A stretch of 64,000 bases of DNA from Actinophytocola algeriensis (GCF_014203735.1 NZ_JACHJQ010000008.1:124001-188000), one strand, 5' to 3'. Shown: positions 26,178 through 35,684, numbered from the stretch's first letter. The notes: a model not told the origin generated them from the sequence alone. Numbers and translations are program-made.

Positions 26178-26606
26178 ATGGCCGCATTGTTCTGGCTCAT
26201 CGGCGGAATCGCGCTGATCGCCGCCGAGATCCTGTCGGGGGATTTCTTCCTGCTCATGGTCGGCGTCGGCGCGCTCGCCGGCGCGGGCTCCGAGGTGATT
26301 TTCGGCAACACGCTGGTGAGCTGCGCGGTGTTCGCGCTCGTGTCGATCGGGTTGGTGACCTTCGCGCGGCCCTGGCTCAAGACAAGAATGCACGGCGAGC
26401 TCGTGCACACGAACGCCGACGCGCTGATCGGGCGCAAGGCGGTCGCCGTGTCGGAGGTGAACTCGGCGGGCGGGCAGGTCCGGCTCGACGGGGACGTGTG
26501 GTCGGCCCGCGCGTTCGACGGCAAACACGCGATCGCGGCGGGGTCGCAGGTGACGGTCGTGGAGATCGCCGGAGCGACCGCGGTCGTGATGGCGGACGCG
26601 GATTGA
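26178..26606 (+). CDS. NfeD-family membrane protein
   Basis: This 142-residue protein has hydrophobic helices over about residues 1-65 (AALFWLIGGIALIAAEILSG at the start), then a soluble NfeD OB-fold domain: LIGRKAVAVSEV, GGQVRLDGDVWSARAF, then VTVVEIAGATAVV. NfeD proteins act with SPFH proteins at membrane microdomains. The SPFH gene follows 126 bases downstream, so this is the usual NfeD-SPFH pair. Confidence 0.92.
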   Translation: MAALFWLIGGIALIAAEILSGDFFLLMVGVGALAGAGSEVIFGNTLVSCAVFALVSIGLVTFARPWLKTRMHGELVHTNADALIGRKAVAVSEVNSAGGQVRLDGDVWSARAFDGKHAIAAGSQVTVVEIAGATAVVMADAD

Positions 26607-26732
26607 CCGGCACCGGGGTGGGCGCGTTCCAACTTCTGGTTGGACGCGGCCCTGACATGCGCATGTTCGGGTGGCTGATGTGATCTACTTCCACCACACC
26701 GCCCAGGAAGCGCCGTCCGGAGTGGAGGCACG

Positions 26733-28043
26733 TTGACCATTCTCATCATCGTCGCGGTCGTGGTTTTGTTCGTACTCACGGTCGTGGTGAAGTCGATCCT
26801 CGTGATCCCGCAGGCACAGTCCGCGGTGATCGAGCGGCTCGGCAGGTTCCGGTCGGTCGCGGAGCCCGGCCTGAACTTCCTGGTGCCCTTCCTCGACCGG
26901 GTCCGCGCGCGGATCGACCGCCGCGAGCAGGTCGTGTCGTTCCCGCCGCAGCCGGTGATCACCCAGGACAACCTGACGGTGTCCATCGACACGGTCGTGT
27001 ACTTCCAGGTCACCAATCCGCGTGACGCGGTGTACGAGATCTCCGACTACATCGTGGGTGTCGAGCAGCTGACCACCACGACGCTGCGCAACGTGGTCGG
27101 TGGCATGAGCCTGGAGGAGACGCTGACGTCGCGTGACTCCATCAACGGGCAGCTGCGCGGTGTGCTCGACGAGGCCACCGGCCGGTGGGGCATCCGCGTC
27201 GCGCGTGTCGAGCTGAAGGCGATCGACCCGCCACCGTCCATTCAGGACTCGATGGAGAAGCAGATGCGCGCGGACCGGGAGAAGCGCGCGATGATCCTGA
27301 CCGCGGAAGGTACCCGCGAGGCGGCGATCAAGACCGCGGAAGGTCAGAAGCAGAGCCAGATCCTGTCCGCGGAGGGCGCCAAGCAGGCGGCGATCCTCGC
27401 GTCCGAGGGTGAGCGGCAGTCGCGGATCCTGCGGGCGCAGGGTGAGCGGGCGGCGCGGTACCTGCAGGCGCAGGGGCAGGCGAAGGCCATCGAGAAGGTG
27501 TTCGACGCGATCAAGGCCGGCAAGCCGACACCGGAGGTGCTGGCCTACCAGTACCTGCAGACGCTGCCGCAGATGGCGCAGGGCGACGCCAACAAGGTGT
27601 GGATGCTGCCCAACGACTTCGGCAAGGCCCTGGAGGGTTTCGCGAAGGCGCTCGGCGCGCCCGGCGACGACGGGGTGTTCCGGTACGAGCCGCCCGCCTA
27701 CGACCCGCCCGCGCGCCGCGACGACGAGGAGGACGAGATCGCAGGCTGGTTCGACACCTCGACCGACCCCAAGGTCGCCGAGGCCGTCCGCGCGGCGGAA
27801 GCCGTTGCGCGGCAGGAGGTGCCGGGCCCGCTGGGCACGTCGGCGGCGCCCGCGGTGCTGTCACGTCCGCCGCTGCCCGCGGGACCGCCTGAGCCGGAGC
27901 CCGAGCCGGACCTGCCGACCGCGGTCACACCGGCCTACGAGCCGCCGCAGCGGCTGAGTGGCTCACTGCCGCCCACGCCGCCGGCGCCCGGACGTCCGAT
28001 CGAGTCGACGGAACTGTCCGACGAACCGCCGCGCTATCAGTGA
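26733..28043 (+). CDS. SPFH/Band 7 membrane-scaffold protein (stomatin/QmcA-like)
   Basis: This 436-residue protein has one N-terminal membrane helix (residues 2-24), then the SPFH domain (QAQSAVIERLGRFRSVAEPG, VSIDTVVYFQVTNPRDAVYE, LRNVVGGMSLEETLTSRDSI). A long Ala/Glu/Gln-rich coiled coil with repeated AEG-KQ-A-IL units (about 180-245) follows. The C-terminal ~130 residues are a Pro-rich, low-complexity tail, longer than usual for QmcA. It should oligomerise into ring-like scaffolds with the NfeD partner. A strong terminator follows. Confidence 0.92.
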   Translation: MTILIIVAVVVLFVLTVVVKSILVIPQAQSAVIERLGRFRSVAEPGLNFLVPFLDRVRARIDRREQVVSFPPQPVITQDNLTVSIDTVVYFQVTNPRDAVYEISDYIVGVEQLTTTTLRNVVGGMSLEETLTSRDSINGQLRGVLDEATGRWGIRVARVELKAIDPPPSIQDSMEKQMRADREKRAMILTAEGTREAAIKTAEGQKQSQILSAEGAKQAAILASEGERQSRILRAQGERAARYLQAQGQAKAIEKVFDAIKAGKPTPEVLAYQYLQTLPQMAQGDANKVWMLPNDFGKALEGFAKALGAPGDDGVFRYEPPAYDPPARRDDEEDEIAGWFDTSTDPKVAEAVRAAEAVARQEVPGPLGTSAAPAVLSRPPLPAGPPEPEPEPDLPTAVTPAYEPPQRLSGSLPPTPPAPGRPIESTELSDEPPRYQ

Positions 28044-28064
28044 GGTGGCGCTGAGCTGACGAGA

Positions 28065-28095
28065 TGGCCCCGATTCCCGGTGGGAGTCGGGGCCA
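28065..28095 (+). terminator. Terminator after the SPFH gene
   Basis: A hairpin with arms TGGCCCCGATTCCC and GGGAGTCGGGGCCA (one G-U pair) and a 3-base loop is followed by TTGTTTATT. It lies 22 bases after the stop. Confidence 0.88.
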
Positions 28096-28282
28096 TTGTT
28101 TATTCGCGGGCGGACAGTTCCGTTGTGGACGATTCGGAATGGCCCGCCGTGATTGTGGTGTGGCGGAGGAATCGTTCCTGGCCACCGCGCTGACGACCAC
28201 GCCGGGAACACGTCCAGCGCCGGTGAGTTCGCGGTCAGCGGAACGTGGCCGGCCGCCGCCCGCGATGCCCCATAGTGGGCGC

Positions 28283-28738
28283 ATGACCCGGCTCGATGGT
28301 GCGATCCAGCTCCCCGACAGCGCCTGGGTGCGGGGACGCGGACTGCGCGACCCCGCACCCGGCGGCCCACCGCCCGAGTTCGGGCTCTACCTCGGCACCC
28401 GCAAGCTCCGGGAACGGCACTCGTTCACCTGGCCGCACGACTGGCTGGAGTGGCCCGACTTCCTCCTGCCCCGCGACACCGGCGCGGCCGTCACCCGCAT
28501 CCGCGACCTGCACCGCCGCGCGCTGGACGGGCAGCGGGTCGAGGTCGCCTGCGGCGGCGGGATCGGGCGCACCGGCACGGTCATGGCCGCGCTCGCGATC
28601 CTCGCCGGGGTGCCCGCCGCCGACGCCGTGTCCTGGACGCGGGCCGGCTACCACCACCGCGCGGTCGAGACGCCGTGGCAGCGGCGCTGGCTCACCACCC
28701 GGTTCGCGCCCGCGCTACCGGCGGGCGCTGACGGATAG
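28283..28738 (+). CDS. Protein-tyrosine/dual-specificity phosphatase-like protein
   Basis: This 151-residue single-domain phosphatase carries the P-loop VACGGGIGRTGTVMA, a clean CX5R motif (Cys-Gly-Gly-Gly-Ile-Gly-Arg). The Asp of PDFLLPRDT upstream may act as general acid. ATG 28283 begins MTRLDGAIQLPDSAWVRGRG; longer readings enter the non-coding region after the terminator. It overlaps the convergent sucrase/ferredoxin-like gene by 24 bases. The target is unknown. Confidence 0.82.
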   Translation: MTRLDGAIQLPDSAWVRGRGLRDPAPGGPPPEFGLYLGTRKLRERHSFTWPHDWLEWPDFLLPRDTGAAVTRIRDLHRRALDGQRVEVACGGGIGRTGTVMAALAILAGVPAADAVSWTRAGYHHRAVETPWQRRWLTTRFAPALPAGADG

Positions 28739-29641
28739 CGCGGTCAGCGCGACCGCCGGGGTCGGTGCCGCGCCGCAGCTCGCCGCCCGGCCGGGCGAGA
28801 TCTCCCGCTCGGCGACCGTCACCCGCCACGTCCGGCCGTCCCGGTGCGCGACCGTCACCACCCAGCCTGCCTCGACCGGCTCCTCGACGGTCGTCACCGC
28901 CAGCGCGTCGACATCCGCGATCCCGGTCGACTCGCGCACCGCCACCTCCGCGACCTGACCCGGCGGGGACCAGGTGGAACGGCCACGGCAGTCGACCAGA
29001 TCGGGGCCGCCCGCCAGCAGCCGCGTCGCCGCCCCGGTGGTCAGCCGGCCATAGGAGTACCCGGTCGGCAGGAGCACCGCGGTCGGGGCGAACCGGTGCC
29101 CGCCGATGTGCGTGCACTCCCACACCCGCTCACCGTGCATGGCAGCCAGCTCCGCCGCGACCGGACGGCCCAGCAGCGCACAGCACACGTCACGCCTGCC
29201 GTTCGTGCACACCAGCAACAGCGGATCCGATACAGGTGTACCGAGAAGGCCGGGAGCACCGGCGCCCGCGCGGGCGAAGTCCAGGTCCAGCAGCTCCTTG
29301 GGATCGGTGAGCGTCGTGCGCTCCAGCCAGGTGCGGCCGGGCGCGGTGTGGGCGAGGTAGACGCGGCGCGGCACCGGCCGGTGCCGGTCGGGATGGCTGC
29401 CCGGCCTGCGGATGAGCACGATCCGCACCCCGGTGCCCGCCGCGAGCGCGGCCAGCTCCTTCGCGACCCCCTCGTCGAGGTGGCTCGCCGCCAGCGCGTC
29501 CCGGCCCCACGGCCCCGGCTGCTCGATCGCGAGCCACGACCGGGCGAACGCGGCCGTCCCCGCGAGCGGCTCACCGAGCTCGACGGACAACGCCGCGCAC
29601 CTCGGCTGCCGAGCAGGGGTGCCGTCCGGTTCCATCGCCAT
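28715..29641 (-). CDS. Sucrase/ferredoxin-like family protein
   Basis: This 308-residue protein is of the Suc_Fer-like family, a thioredoxin-like ferredoxin fold. Likely metal-cluster ligands are in VCTNGRRDVCC and HIGGHRFAPTAV, and the N-terminus has RCAALSVELGEPLAGTAAFA. Such proteins probably bind a 2Fe-2S cluster; their redox role in bacteria is not defined. ATG 29641 and ATG 29635 are both possible starts. It is divergent from the ABC exporter pair. Confidence 0.85.
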   Translation of the reverse strand: MAMEPDGTPARQPRCAALSVELGEPLAGTAAFARSWLAIEQPGPWGRDALAASHLDEGVAKELAALAAGTGVRIVLIRRPGSHPDRHRPVPRRVYLAHTAPGRTWLERTTLTDPKELLDLDFARAGAGAPGLLGTPVSDPLLLVCTNGRRDVCCALLGRPVAAELAAMHGERVWECTHIGGHRFAPTAVLLPTGYSYGRLTTGAATRLLAGGPDLVDCRGRSTWSPPGQVAEVAVRESTGIADVDALAVTTVEEPVEAGWVVTVAHRDGRTWRVTVAEREISPGRAASCGAAPTPAVALTALSVSARR

Positions 29642-29672
29642 CAACGTCTCATCCCAGGTGCCGCCGGTAATG

Positions 29673-29684
29673 TCATGATCATGA
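29673..29684. promoter_or_regulatory. Perfect 12-bp palindrome in a divergent promoter region
   Basis: TCATGATCATGA is perfectly self-complementary. It lies in the 138-bp gap between the divergent sucrase/ferredoxin-like gene and the ABC exporter. It may be an operator, but short AT-type palindromes also arise by chance. Confidence 0.35.
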
Positions 29685-29779
29685 TCCCGTCGAGTGCTGT
29701 CCCATCCCTGGTCGGGGGTTCCGCGACGGGCGCGATCCATGCCAGGAAATCGCTGCCGTGGGTGCCTAGGGTGGGAATC

Positions 29780-31513
29780 ATGCGCCCGAAGGTCCCCTAC
29801 GCCGACCCCGGTGTGCCCGACGCGCGTGGCCCGCTGCGGTTCCTGCTGTGGCTCGTGCGGAAGCAGCGCTGGCGAGTGCTCGCCGGCGCGACGCTGGCCA
29901 CCACGTGGATGGTGCTGCTCATGCTCCCGCCATACCTGATGGCCCGCGCCATCGACGACGGGCTGCGTGCCCGCGACCTCGGCGCGCTCGGGTTCTGGGT
30001 CGCGGTACTCGCCGTGACCGGGGTGGTCAACGCCGCCATCGGGATCGTGCGGCACCGGACGATGACCTTCATCCGCAACGACGCCGCCTACCGCACCGTG
30101 CAGGTCGTGGTGCGGCACTCGGTGCGGGTCGGGGCCGAACTGCCGCGCCGGGTCACCTCCGGTGAGGTGGTGAGCATCGGCGCCGCCGACCTCGACCGCA
30201 TCGCCCGCACCATGACCTCCACCGGGCCCGGGGTCGGCGCGATCGTCACCTACGGCACGGTCGCCGTGCTGCTCGTGTCGATCTCCCCGCTGCTCGCCGC
30301 CGTCGTGCTGGTCGGGGTGCCGCTGTTCGTGCTGTCGATCGGGCCGCTGCTCAACCGGCTGCGCCGCACCGAATCCGCGTACCGGGAGAACCAGGGCTCG
30401 CTCACCGCCCGCGCGGGCGACATCGTCGCCGGGCTGCGGGTGCTGTGCGGGATCGGCGGCAAGGACCTGTTCGCCGACCGGTTCCGGCGCGACTCCCAGG
30501 AACTGCGGGCCGAGGGCTACCGGGTGGGCGCGGTGGCGAGCTGGATCGAAGGGGTCGGGGTCGGGTTGCCGAGCCTGTTCCTCGCCGCCGTCACCTGGCT
30601 CGCCGCGCGGATGACCGCCGCGGGAGAGATCACCATCGGCGAGATGGTCGCCGTGTACGGGTACGTCGCGGTGCTGTCCACACCGGTGTACTTCCTCATC
30701 GAGGGCGCACAGGACATCAGCCGCGGCCTGGTCGCCGCCCGCCGCGTCACCAACGTCCTCACCATCCAACCCGCCGTCGCCGACCGAACCGGCGGCAAGT
30801 CAGATGTATCGGCACCCGCCGGTCCTGCGCCACTGCACGACCCGGACAGCGGCCTCACCGTCCGCCCCGGTGAACTGCTCGCCGTCGCCGCCGCCACCCC
30901 CGCGGAGGCCACCGCCCTCGTCGACCGGCTCGGCCGCTACACCGACTCGGCGGTCACCTGGGGCGGCGTGCCGCTCGCGGACATCCCGCTCGCCGACGTG
31001 CGGTCCCGCGTCCTGGTCGCCGACAACGACGCCTACCTGTTCGCCGGCGCGCTGCGGCACGTGGTCGCCGCCCGCGACGGACACGACGACCGGGCCGTCA
31101 CCGAGGCCATCCGGGTCGCGATGGCGCAGGACGTCGTCGACGCCCTGCCCTCCGGGGTCGACTCGTTCGTCGAGGCCCAGGGCCGGTCGCTGTCCGGTGG
31201 CCAGCGGCAGCGGCTGCGGCTCGTGCGGGCACTGCTCGCCGACCCCGAGGTGCTGCTGCTCGTCGAACCCACCTCCGCCGTCGACGCGCACACCGAGTCC
31301 GTCGTCGCCGAACGGCTGCACACGGCCCGCCGTGGCCGTACGACCGTATTGGTGGCGACGTCGCCGCTGCTGCTCGACCGCGCGGACCGAGTCGCCTACC
31401 TGGTCGACGGGCGGGTCGCCGCCACCGGGAGCCACGCCGACCTCCTCGCGACCGAACCCGGGTACCGGACGGTCGCGTTCCGGGGCAGTGAGGAGGACCT
31501 CGTCCGTGACTGA
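29780..31513 (+). CDS. ABC exporter half-transporter with a degenerate nucleotide site
   Basis: This 577-residue protein has six membrane helices (about residues 20-300, including VLAGATLATTWMVLLMLPPY) and an ABC domain. Where Walker A should lie (about residues 364-380) the sequence is GELLAVAAATPAEATALV, with no Gly-rich loop and no Lys. Walker B reads EVLLLVEPTSAVD, with Val in place of Asp. The signature LSGGQRQR (about residue 470) is intact. It cannot hydrolyse ATP with its own Walker motifs but can complete the partner's site. The next gene overlaps by 8 bases, forming a heterodimeric exporter. The substrate is unknown. Confidence 0.9.
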   Translation: MRPKVPYADPGVPDARGPLRFLLWLVRKQRWRVLAGATLATTWMVLLMLPPYLMARAIDDGLRARDLGALGFWVAVLAVTGVVNAAIGIVRHRTMTFIRNDAAYRTVQVVVRHSVRVGAELPRRVTSGEVVSIGAADLDRIARTMTSTGPGVGAIVTYGTVAVLLVSISPLLAAVVLVGVPLFVLSIGPLLNRLRRTESAYRENQGSLTARAGDIVAGLRVLCGIGGKDLFADRFRRDSQELRAEGYRVGAVASWIEGVGVGLPSLFLAAVTWLAARMTAAGEITIGEMVAVYGYVAVLSTPVYFLIEGAQDISRGLVAARRVTNVLTIQPAVADRTGGKSDVSAPAGPAPLHDPDSGLTVRPGELLAVAAATPAEATALVDRLGRYTDSAVTWGGVPLADIPLADVRSRVLVADNDAYLFAGALRHVVAARDGHDDRAVTEAIRVAMAQDVVDALPSGVDSFVEAQGRSLSGGQRQRLRLVRALLADPEVLLLVEPTSAVDAHTESVVAERLHTARRGRTTVLVATSPLLLDRADRVAYLVDGRVAATGSHADLLATEPGYRTVAFRGSEEDLVRD

Positions 31514-33248
31514 GGGGTGGCAGCTGCCGGTCGCCGACGCACGCGGGGTGCGGCGGGCGACCTGGGCGATCGTCCGCGCGGACCCCCGCGCCACACTGCT
31601 GGTCGTCCTCACCACCTGCCTCGCGGCCGCCGCCGGGCTCGGCGCGCCGTGGCTCATCGGCCGGATCGTCAACCAGGTCGAGTCCGGTACCCCCGACCTG
31701 GCGGCCGTGGACCTCCTGGCGCTGGCCATCGTCGGGTTCGCGGTCGGGCACATGGTGCTGACCCGGTTCGCCCGCTACTTCGCGCACCGGTTCGCCGAAC
31801 GGTCCCTCGCGCGGCTGCGGGAGGAGTTCGTCGACCGGACACTCGCGCTGCCCACCGCGGTGGTCGAACGTGCCGGTACAGGTGACCTGATGTCGCGCAC
31901 CACCGCGGACGTGGCGACCATCGGCGGCGCGCTGCGCGACGCCGCACCCGAGGTGTTCATGGGCACGCTGCAGGCGACGCTGATCTTCGGCGCCATGTTC
32001 CTGCTGAGCCCGGTGCTGGCCGCGGCCGCGCTGCTGAGCCTGTCCGGGCTGTGGTTCGCGAGCCGCTGGTACCTCAAGCGCGCCAGGACCGCCTACCTCG
32101 CAGAAGGCGCGGCCAACTCCGAGCTGTCCGAGTCCATCGCCGCGACCGTCGACGGCGCGCGCACGATCGAGGCGTTCGACCTGCGTGCCCGCCGCGTGGC
32201 CGACGGCGACGCCGCCGTCGGGGAAGGGTTCCGCACCAAGGTCCGCACGCTGTTCCTGCGTTCCGTCCTGTTCCCGATGATCGACTCCGCCAGCATCGCG
32301 GCCATGGTCGTCGTGCTGCTCGGCGGCGGCGCCATGTACGTCAACGGCCTGATCAGCCTCGGCGCCGTGATCTCGGCGAGCCTCTACGCCATGCAGCTGG
32401 TCAACCCCATCAACCAGGTGCTGATGTGGCTGGAGCAGGTGCAGCGCAGCGGCGCGTCGCTCGCCAGGCTCAAGGGGGTCGGCGAGGTCGAACCCGCCGC
32501 CGTGAGCGACACCGTCCCGGCCGGCGACCGGCTCGAGGTCAGCGGGGTGCGGTACGCCTACAGCGGTGGCCGGGACGTGCTGCACGGCGTGGACCTGTCG
32601 GTGCGGCCGGGGGAGCGGCTCGCGATCGTCGGCCCGTCCGGCGCGGGGAAGTCGACGCTGGGCCGCCTGCTGGCCGGGGTCGACGTGCCGACCGCGGGCC
32701 GGATCACCGTCGGCGGCGCGCAGGTCGCGCTGCTCGCCCCAGAAGAGCTGCGGCGGCGGATCGTGCTGGTCACCCAGGAACACCACGTGTTCATCGGCAC
32801 CGTGCGGGACAACCTCGCCATCGCCGCCCCGGCCGCGGACGACGACGCGATGCACGCGGCGCTCACGGCCGTCGACGCGACCTGGGTGCGGGACCTGCCG
32901 CACGGGCTGTCGACCCAGCTCGGCGCGAACGCCATGACACTCGACGCGCCCGCCGCCCAGCAGCTCGCCCTCGCCAGGGTCGTGCTGGCCGACCCGCACA
33001 CGGTGATCCTCGACGAGGCCACCGCCCTGCTCGACCCCGCCACCGCCCGGCACGCCGAACGCGCCATGGCCGCCGTGCTGACCGGCCGCACCGTCATCGC
33101 GATCGCGCACCGCCTGCACACCGCGCACTACGCCGACCGCGTCGCGGTCATGGCGAACGGCCGCATCACCGAACTGGGCAGCCACGACGAACTCGTCGAA
33201 GCAGGAGGCGAGTACGCCACCCTGTGGCGGCACTGGCACGGCAGCTGA
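31506..33248 (+). CDS. ABC exporter half-transporter with degenerate signature motif
   Basis: This 580-residue partner of the preceding gene starts at GTG 31506. It has a six-helix membrane domain, then Walker A GPSGAGKSTL (about residue 375), Q-loop VTQEHHVF and Walker B VILDEATALLD with the catalytic Glu. The signature is replaced by TLDAPAAQQLALAR instead of LSGGQ. Combined with the intact signature of the first subunit, one composite ATP site would be competent and the other fully dead. This fits an asymmetric heterodimeric exporter of the TM287/288 or BmrCD type, in an extreme form. Confidence 0.92.
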   Translation: MTEGWQLPVADARGVRRATWAIVRADPRATLLVVLTTCLAAAAGLGAPWLIGRIVNQVESGTPDLAAVDLLALAIVGFAVGHMVLTRFARYFAHRFAERSLARLREEFVDRTLALPTAVVERAGTGDLMSRTTADVATIGGALRDAAPEVFMGTLQATLIFGAMFLLSPVLAAAALLSLSGLWFASRWYLKRARTAYLAEGAANSELSESIAATVDGARTIEAFDLRARRVADGDAAVGEGFRTKVRTLFLRSVLFPMIDSASIAAMVVVLLGGGAMYVNGLISLGAVISASLYAMQLVNPINQVLMWLEQVQRSGASLARLKGVGEVEPAAVSDTVPAGDRLEVSGVRYAYSGGRDVLHGVDLSVRPGERLAIVGPSGAGKSTLGRLLAGVDVPTAGRITVGGAQVALLAPEELRRRIVLVTQEHHVFIGTVRDNLAIAAPAADDDAMHAALTAVDATWVRDLPHGLSTQLGANAMTLDAPAAQQLALARVVLADPHTVILDEATALLDPATARHAERAMAAVLTGRTVIAIAHRLHTAHYADRVAVMANGRITELGSHDELVEAGGEYATLWRHWHGS

Positions 33249-33333
33249 CACAACTCCCGGTTATCGGGATGACAGCCTGCGGTAGCTGCGGTAACCTCAC
33301 CAGTTGATCTTTGTCGCGACGAGAGGTGAGGGC

Positions 33334-33384
33334 ATGGCACGCATCGAGATCGTGGGCGGCATGTCCGCCGCGCGGGGCCGCTGA
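33334..33384 (+). CDS. Possible leader peptide ahead of the MFS gene (16 residues)
   Basis: ATG 33334 opens a 16-codon frame, MARIEIVGGMSAARGR, preceded by GAGAGGTGAG at good spacing. Between it and the MFS start, GCGATAGCG (33409-33417) can pair with CGCTATATCGC near 33435-33445. A short translated leader plus a hairpin ahead of an efflux gene resembles attenuation control of drug-resistance genes. No conservation evidence is available here. Confidence 0.35.
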   Translation: MARIEIVGGMSAARGR

Positions 33385-33471
33385 CACTTCTGCTCCCGGA
33401 CTCCCGGCGATAGCGGACGACACCGTCGACCTGTCGCTATATCGCCATGTCTACATTTCGGGAGTCCTTTC

Positions 33472-34686
33472 ATGCCTCGACACAGTCGAGCGCTCAGCCC
33501 TGCCTTCACCCGCCACTGGACCGCCGTCGCCGTCTCCAACCTCGGCGACGGCGTCACACTCGCCGCCGGACCACTGCTCGTCGCCACCCTCACCACCGAC
33601 CCGCTCGCCGTCTCGGCAGCGCTGTTCGCCCAGCAACTGCCATGGCTGCTGTTCGCGCTGACCGGCGGCGCACTCGCCGACCGCCTGCCGAGGCGCACCC
33701 TCGTCGTCGCCGGCAACACCGTCCGCGCCGCCACCATCGGCGGCCTCGCCCTCGTCATCGCCGCGGGCACACCGGCGCTCTGGCAGCTCTACCTCGTCTC
33801 GTTCCTCTTCGGCACCATCGAGACCGTCGCCGACACCGCCCACAGCGCACTCATCGTCGACTCGGTGCCCGCCGACCGGCTCGGCCGCGCCAACGCCCGG
33901 CTGTACCTCACGGCCATGCTCAACAACCAGCTCGCGGGGCCACCGCTCGGCGCGCTGCTGTTCGGGGTGGCGGCGGCGGTGCCGTTCGGGCTGCACGCCA
34001 CCGCGTGCGCGGTCGCGGCACTGATCGTGCTGCGCATCCCGGTCCAGCACCGGCCGCCACCCCCGCGCACCACCCTCCGCGCCGACATCACCGACGGGGT
34101 GCGCTGGCTGTGGGGACACGCGGGACTGCGGATCCTCGCGGCCTGCATCTTCATCATGAACCTCGCCGGTGTCGGCGCGTTCGCCATCTGGGTCCTGTAC
34201 GGCACCCAGCACCTCGGCCTCACCACCACCCAGTACGGCCTGTTCATCGCGACCGGCGCCGTCGGCGGGATCTGCGGCGCGTGGACATACGAGCGACTGG
34301 AAACCAGGTTCGGGCACACCACGCTGCTGCGCGGCGGACTCGTCGTCGAAGCGCTCACCTACCTGGCGCTCACGCAGACCAGCGACCCCTGGGTCGCCGG
34401 CGCGATCATGACCGTGTTCGGGGTCCACGCCGTCGTGTGGGGCTCGGTCGCGGCCACCGTGCGCCAGCGCGCCACCCCGTCGGAACTCCTCGGCCGCGTC
34501 GGCAGCGTCTACCAGCTCGCCTCGGTCGGCGGCTCGGTGGCCGGAGCCCTGCTCGGCGGGCTCGTCGCCGCCCGGTTCGGTCTGCTCGCCCCGTTCTGGT
34601 CCGCCTTCGCCCTGGTCGCCGTCATGACCGTGGTCGCGTGGCGGCGCCTCGCCGACGTGCGGCCCGGCCAGACCGTGCAGCAGTAG
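33472..34686 (+). CDS. MFS transporter
   Basis: This 404-residue major-facilitator protein has about twelve hydrophobic segments. The start MPRHSRALSPAFTRHWTAVA and VSNLGDGVTLAAGPLL, plus GGALADRLPRRTLVV (the loop 2-3 motif), resemble MFS_3/EntS-type efflux carriers. A probable drug or metabolite exporter. The ribosome site (CGGGAG) is weak. The upstream 220 bases include the possible leader peptide. It is convergent with the WYL regulator gene. Confidence 0.88.
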   Translation: MPRHSRALSPAFTRHWTAVAVSNLGDGVTLAAGPLLVATLTTDPLAVSAALFAQQLPWLLFALTGGALADRLPRRTLVVAGNTVRAATIGGLALVIAAGTPALWQLYLVSFLFGTIETVADTAHSALIVDSVPADRLGRANARLYLTAMLNNQLAGPPLGALLFGVAAAVPFGLHATACAVAALIVLRIPVQHRPPPPRTTLRADITDGVRWLWGHAGLRILAACIFIMNLAGVGAFAIWVLYGTQHLGLTTTQYGLFIATGAVGGICGAWTYERLETRFGHTTLLRGGLVVEALTYLALTQTSDPWVAGAIMTVFGVHAVVWGSVAATVRQRATPSELLGRVGSVYQLASVGGSVAGALLGGLVAARFGLLAPFWSAFALVAVMTVVAWRRLADVRPGQTVQQ

Positions 34687-34718
34687 CGACGTCGATGTCC
34701 TTCCGGCCTCACACACTC

Positions 34719-35684
34719 CTACGACGTCGGCCCACTGCCCGCCTCGGCGTAACGCGCCACCAGCTCCGCACCCAGCCGCGCCAGCTCCGCACGCACCCCG
34801 GGGGAGTCCTCGACCTCGACCATGGCGCCCCAGCCCGCGAGCGGCTGCGCGATCATCAGCGGAGTGGGCGCGGCCAGCCGGACCCGCACCCGGCCGTCGC
34901 CGACCGTGTCGAGCACCTCGCAGTGCCGCCCGTACTGGTCCTGCAGCACGAACACGAACCGCGCCGCCACCAGAACCGTCGCCGAGACAAGCGACCTGCG
35001 TTGCTCGACCTCGGACACGACCCGCTCCCACACCGACGACAGATCGAAGTCCACCGGCCGCTCGAACGTCCCGGCAGTCACCTCCACGCCGTCCATACGG
35101 TCGACCCGGAACGTCCGCTGCCCACGTTCGGTACCGGCCACCAGATACCAGATCTCGTCCTTGTCGACGAGCCCCCACGGCTCCACCGTCCGCTCGGCAC
35201 GTTCCCGGTTACGTGCGGCGTAGGAGAACCGCACCCTCCTGCGCCGCACCACCGCCCCCTGCAACAACTCGACCACAGGAGAACGCGGCACGGCACGCTC
35301 ACCCCACCGCGCCGGATCCAGCACCACCGCGTCCGCAGCCGCCTCCGCATCGGCCCGGAACGTGTCGGGGAGCGCCCGTACCAGCTTGCGCAGCGCGGCC
35401 TTCACCTCCGGCGCGACCGCGGCGGCCGGACCGACCAGCAGGAACAACGCCTGCGCCTCGGCCGCCGTCAACCCCGACAGATCCGTACGCGCACCACCCA
35501 CCAGCGACCAGCCACCACCACGGCCCTGCTGCGGGTACACCGGGATCCCCGCCGTCGACAACGCCTCGAGATCCCGCCGCGCCGTCGCCACCGACACCTC
35601 CAGCTCCGCCGCGACCTCCGCGGCCGTCACCCGGCCACGCGCCTGCATCAGGAGAAGAGTCGCCACGAGACGGTCAGCACGCAT
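34719..35684 (-). CDS. YafY-type HTH-WYL regulator of the VOC gene
   Basis: This 321-residue protein begins MRADRLVATLLLMQARGRVT with HTH AAEVAAELEVSVATARRDLE. It has a WYL core (VRFSYAARNRERAERTVEPW, then WYLVAGTERGQRTFRVDRMD) and a C-terminal WCX segment ending in AEAGSGPTS. ATG 35684 is the family-typical start. A 33-bp palindrome starts 15 bases upstream, between this gene and the divergent VOC gene; the pair looks like a regulator-target unit. Confidence 0.9.
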   Translation of the reverse strand: MRADRLVATLLLMQARGRVTAAEVAAELEVSVATARRDLEALSTAGIPVYPQQGRGGGWSLVGGARTDLSGLTAAEAQALFLLVGPAAAVAPEVKAALRKLVRALPDTFRADAEAAADAVVLDPARWGERAVPRSPVVELLQGAVVRRRRVRFSYAARNRERAERTVEPWGLVDKDEIWYLVAGTERGQRTFRVDRMDGVEVTAGTFERPVDFDLSSVWERVVSEVEQRRSLVSATVLVAARFVFVLQDQYGRHCEVLDTVGDGRVRVRLAAPTPLMIAQPLAGWGAMVEVEDSPGVRAELARLGAELVARYAEAGSGPTS

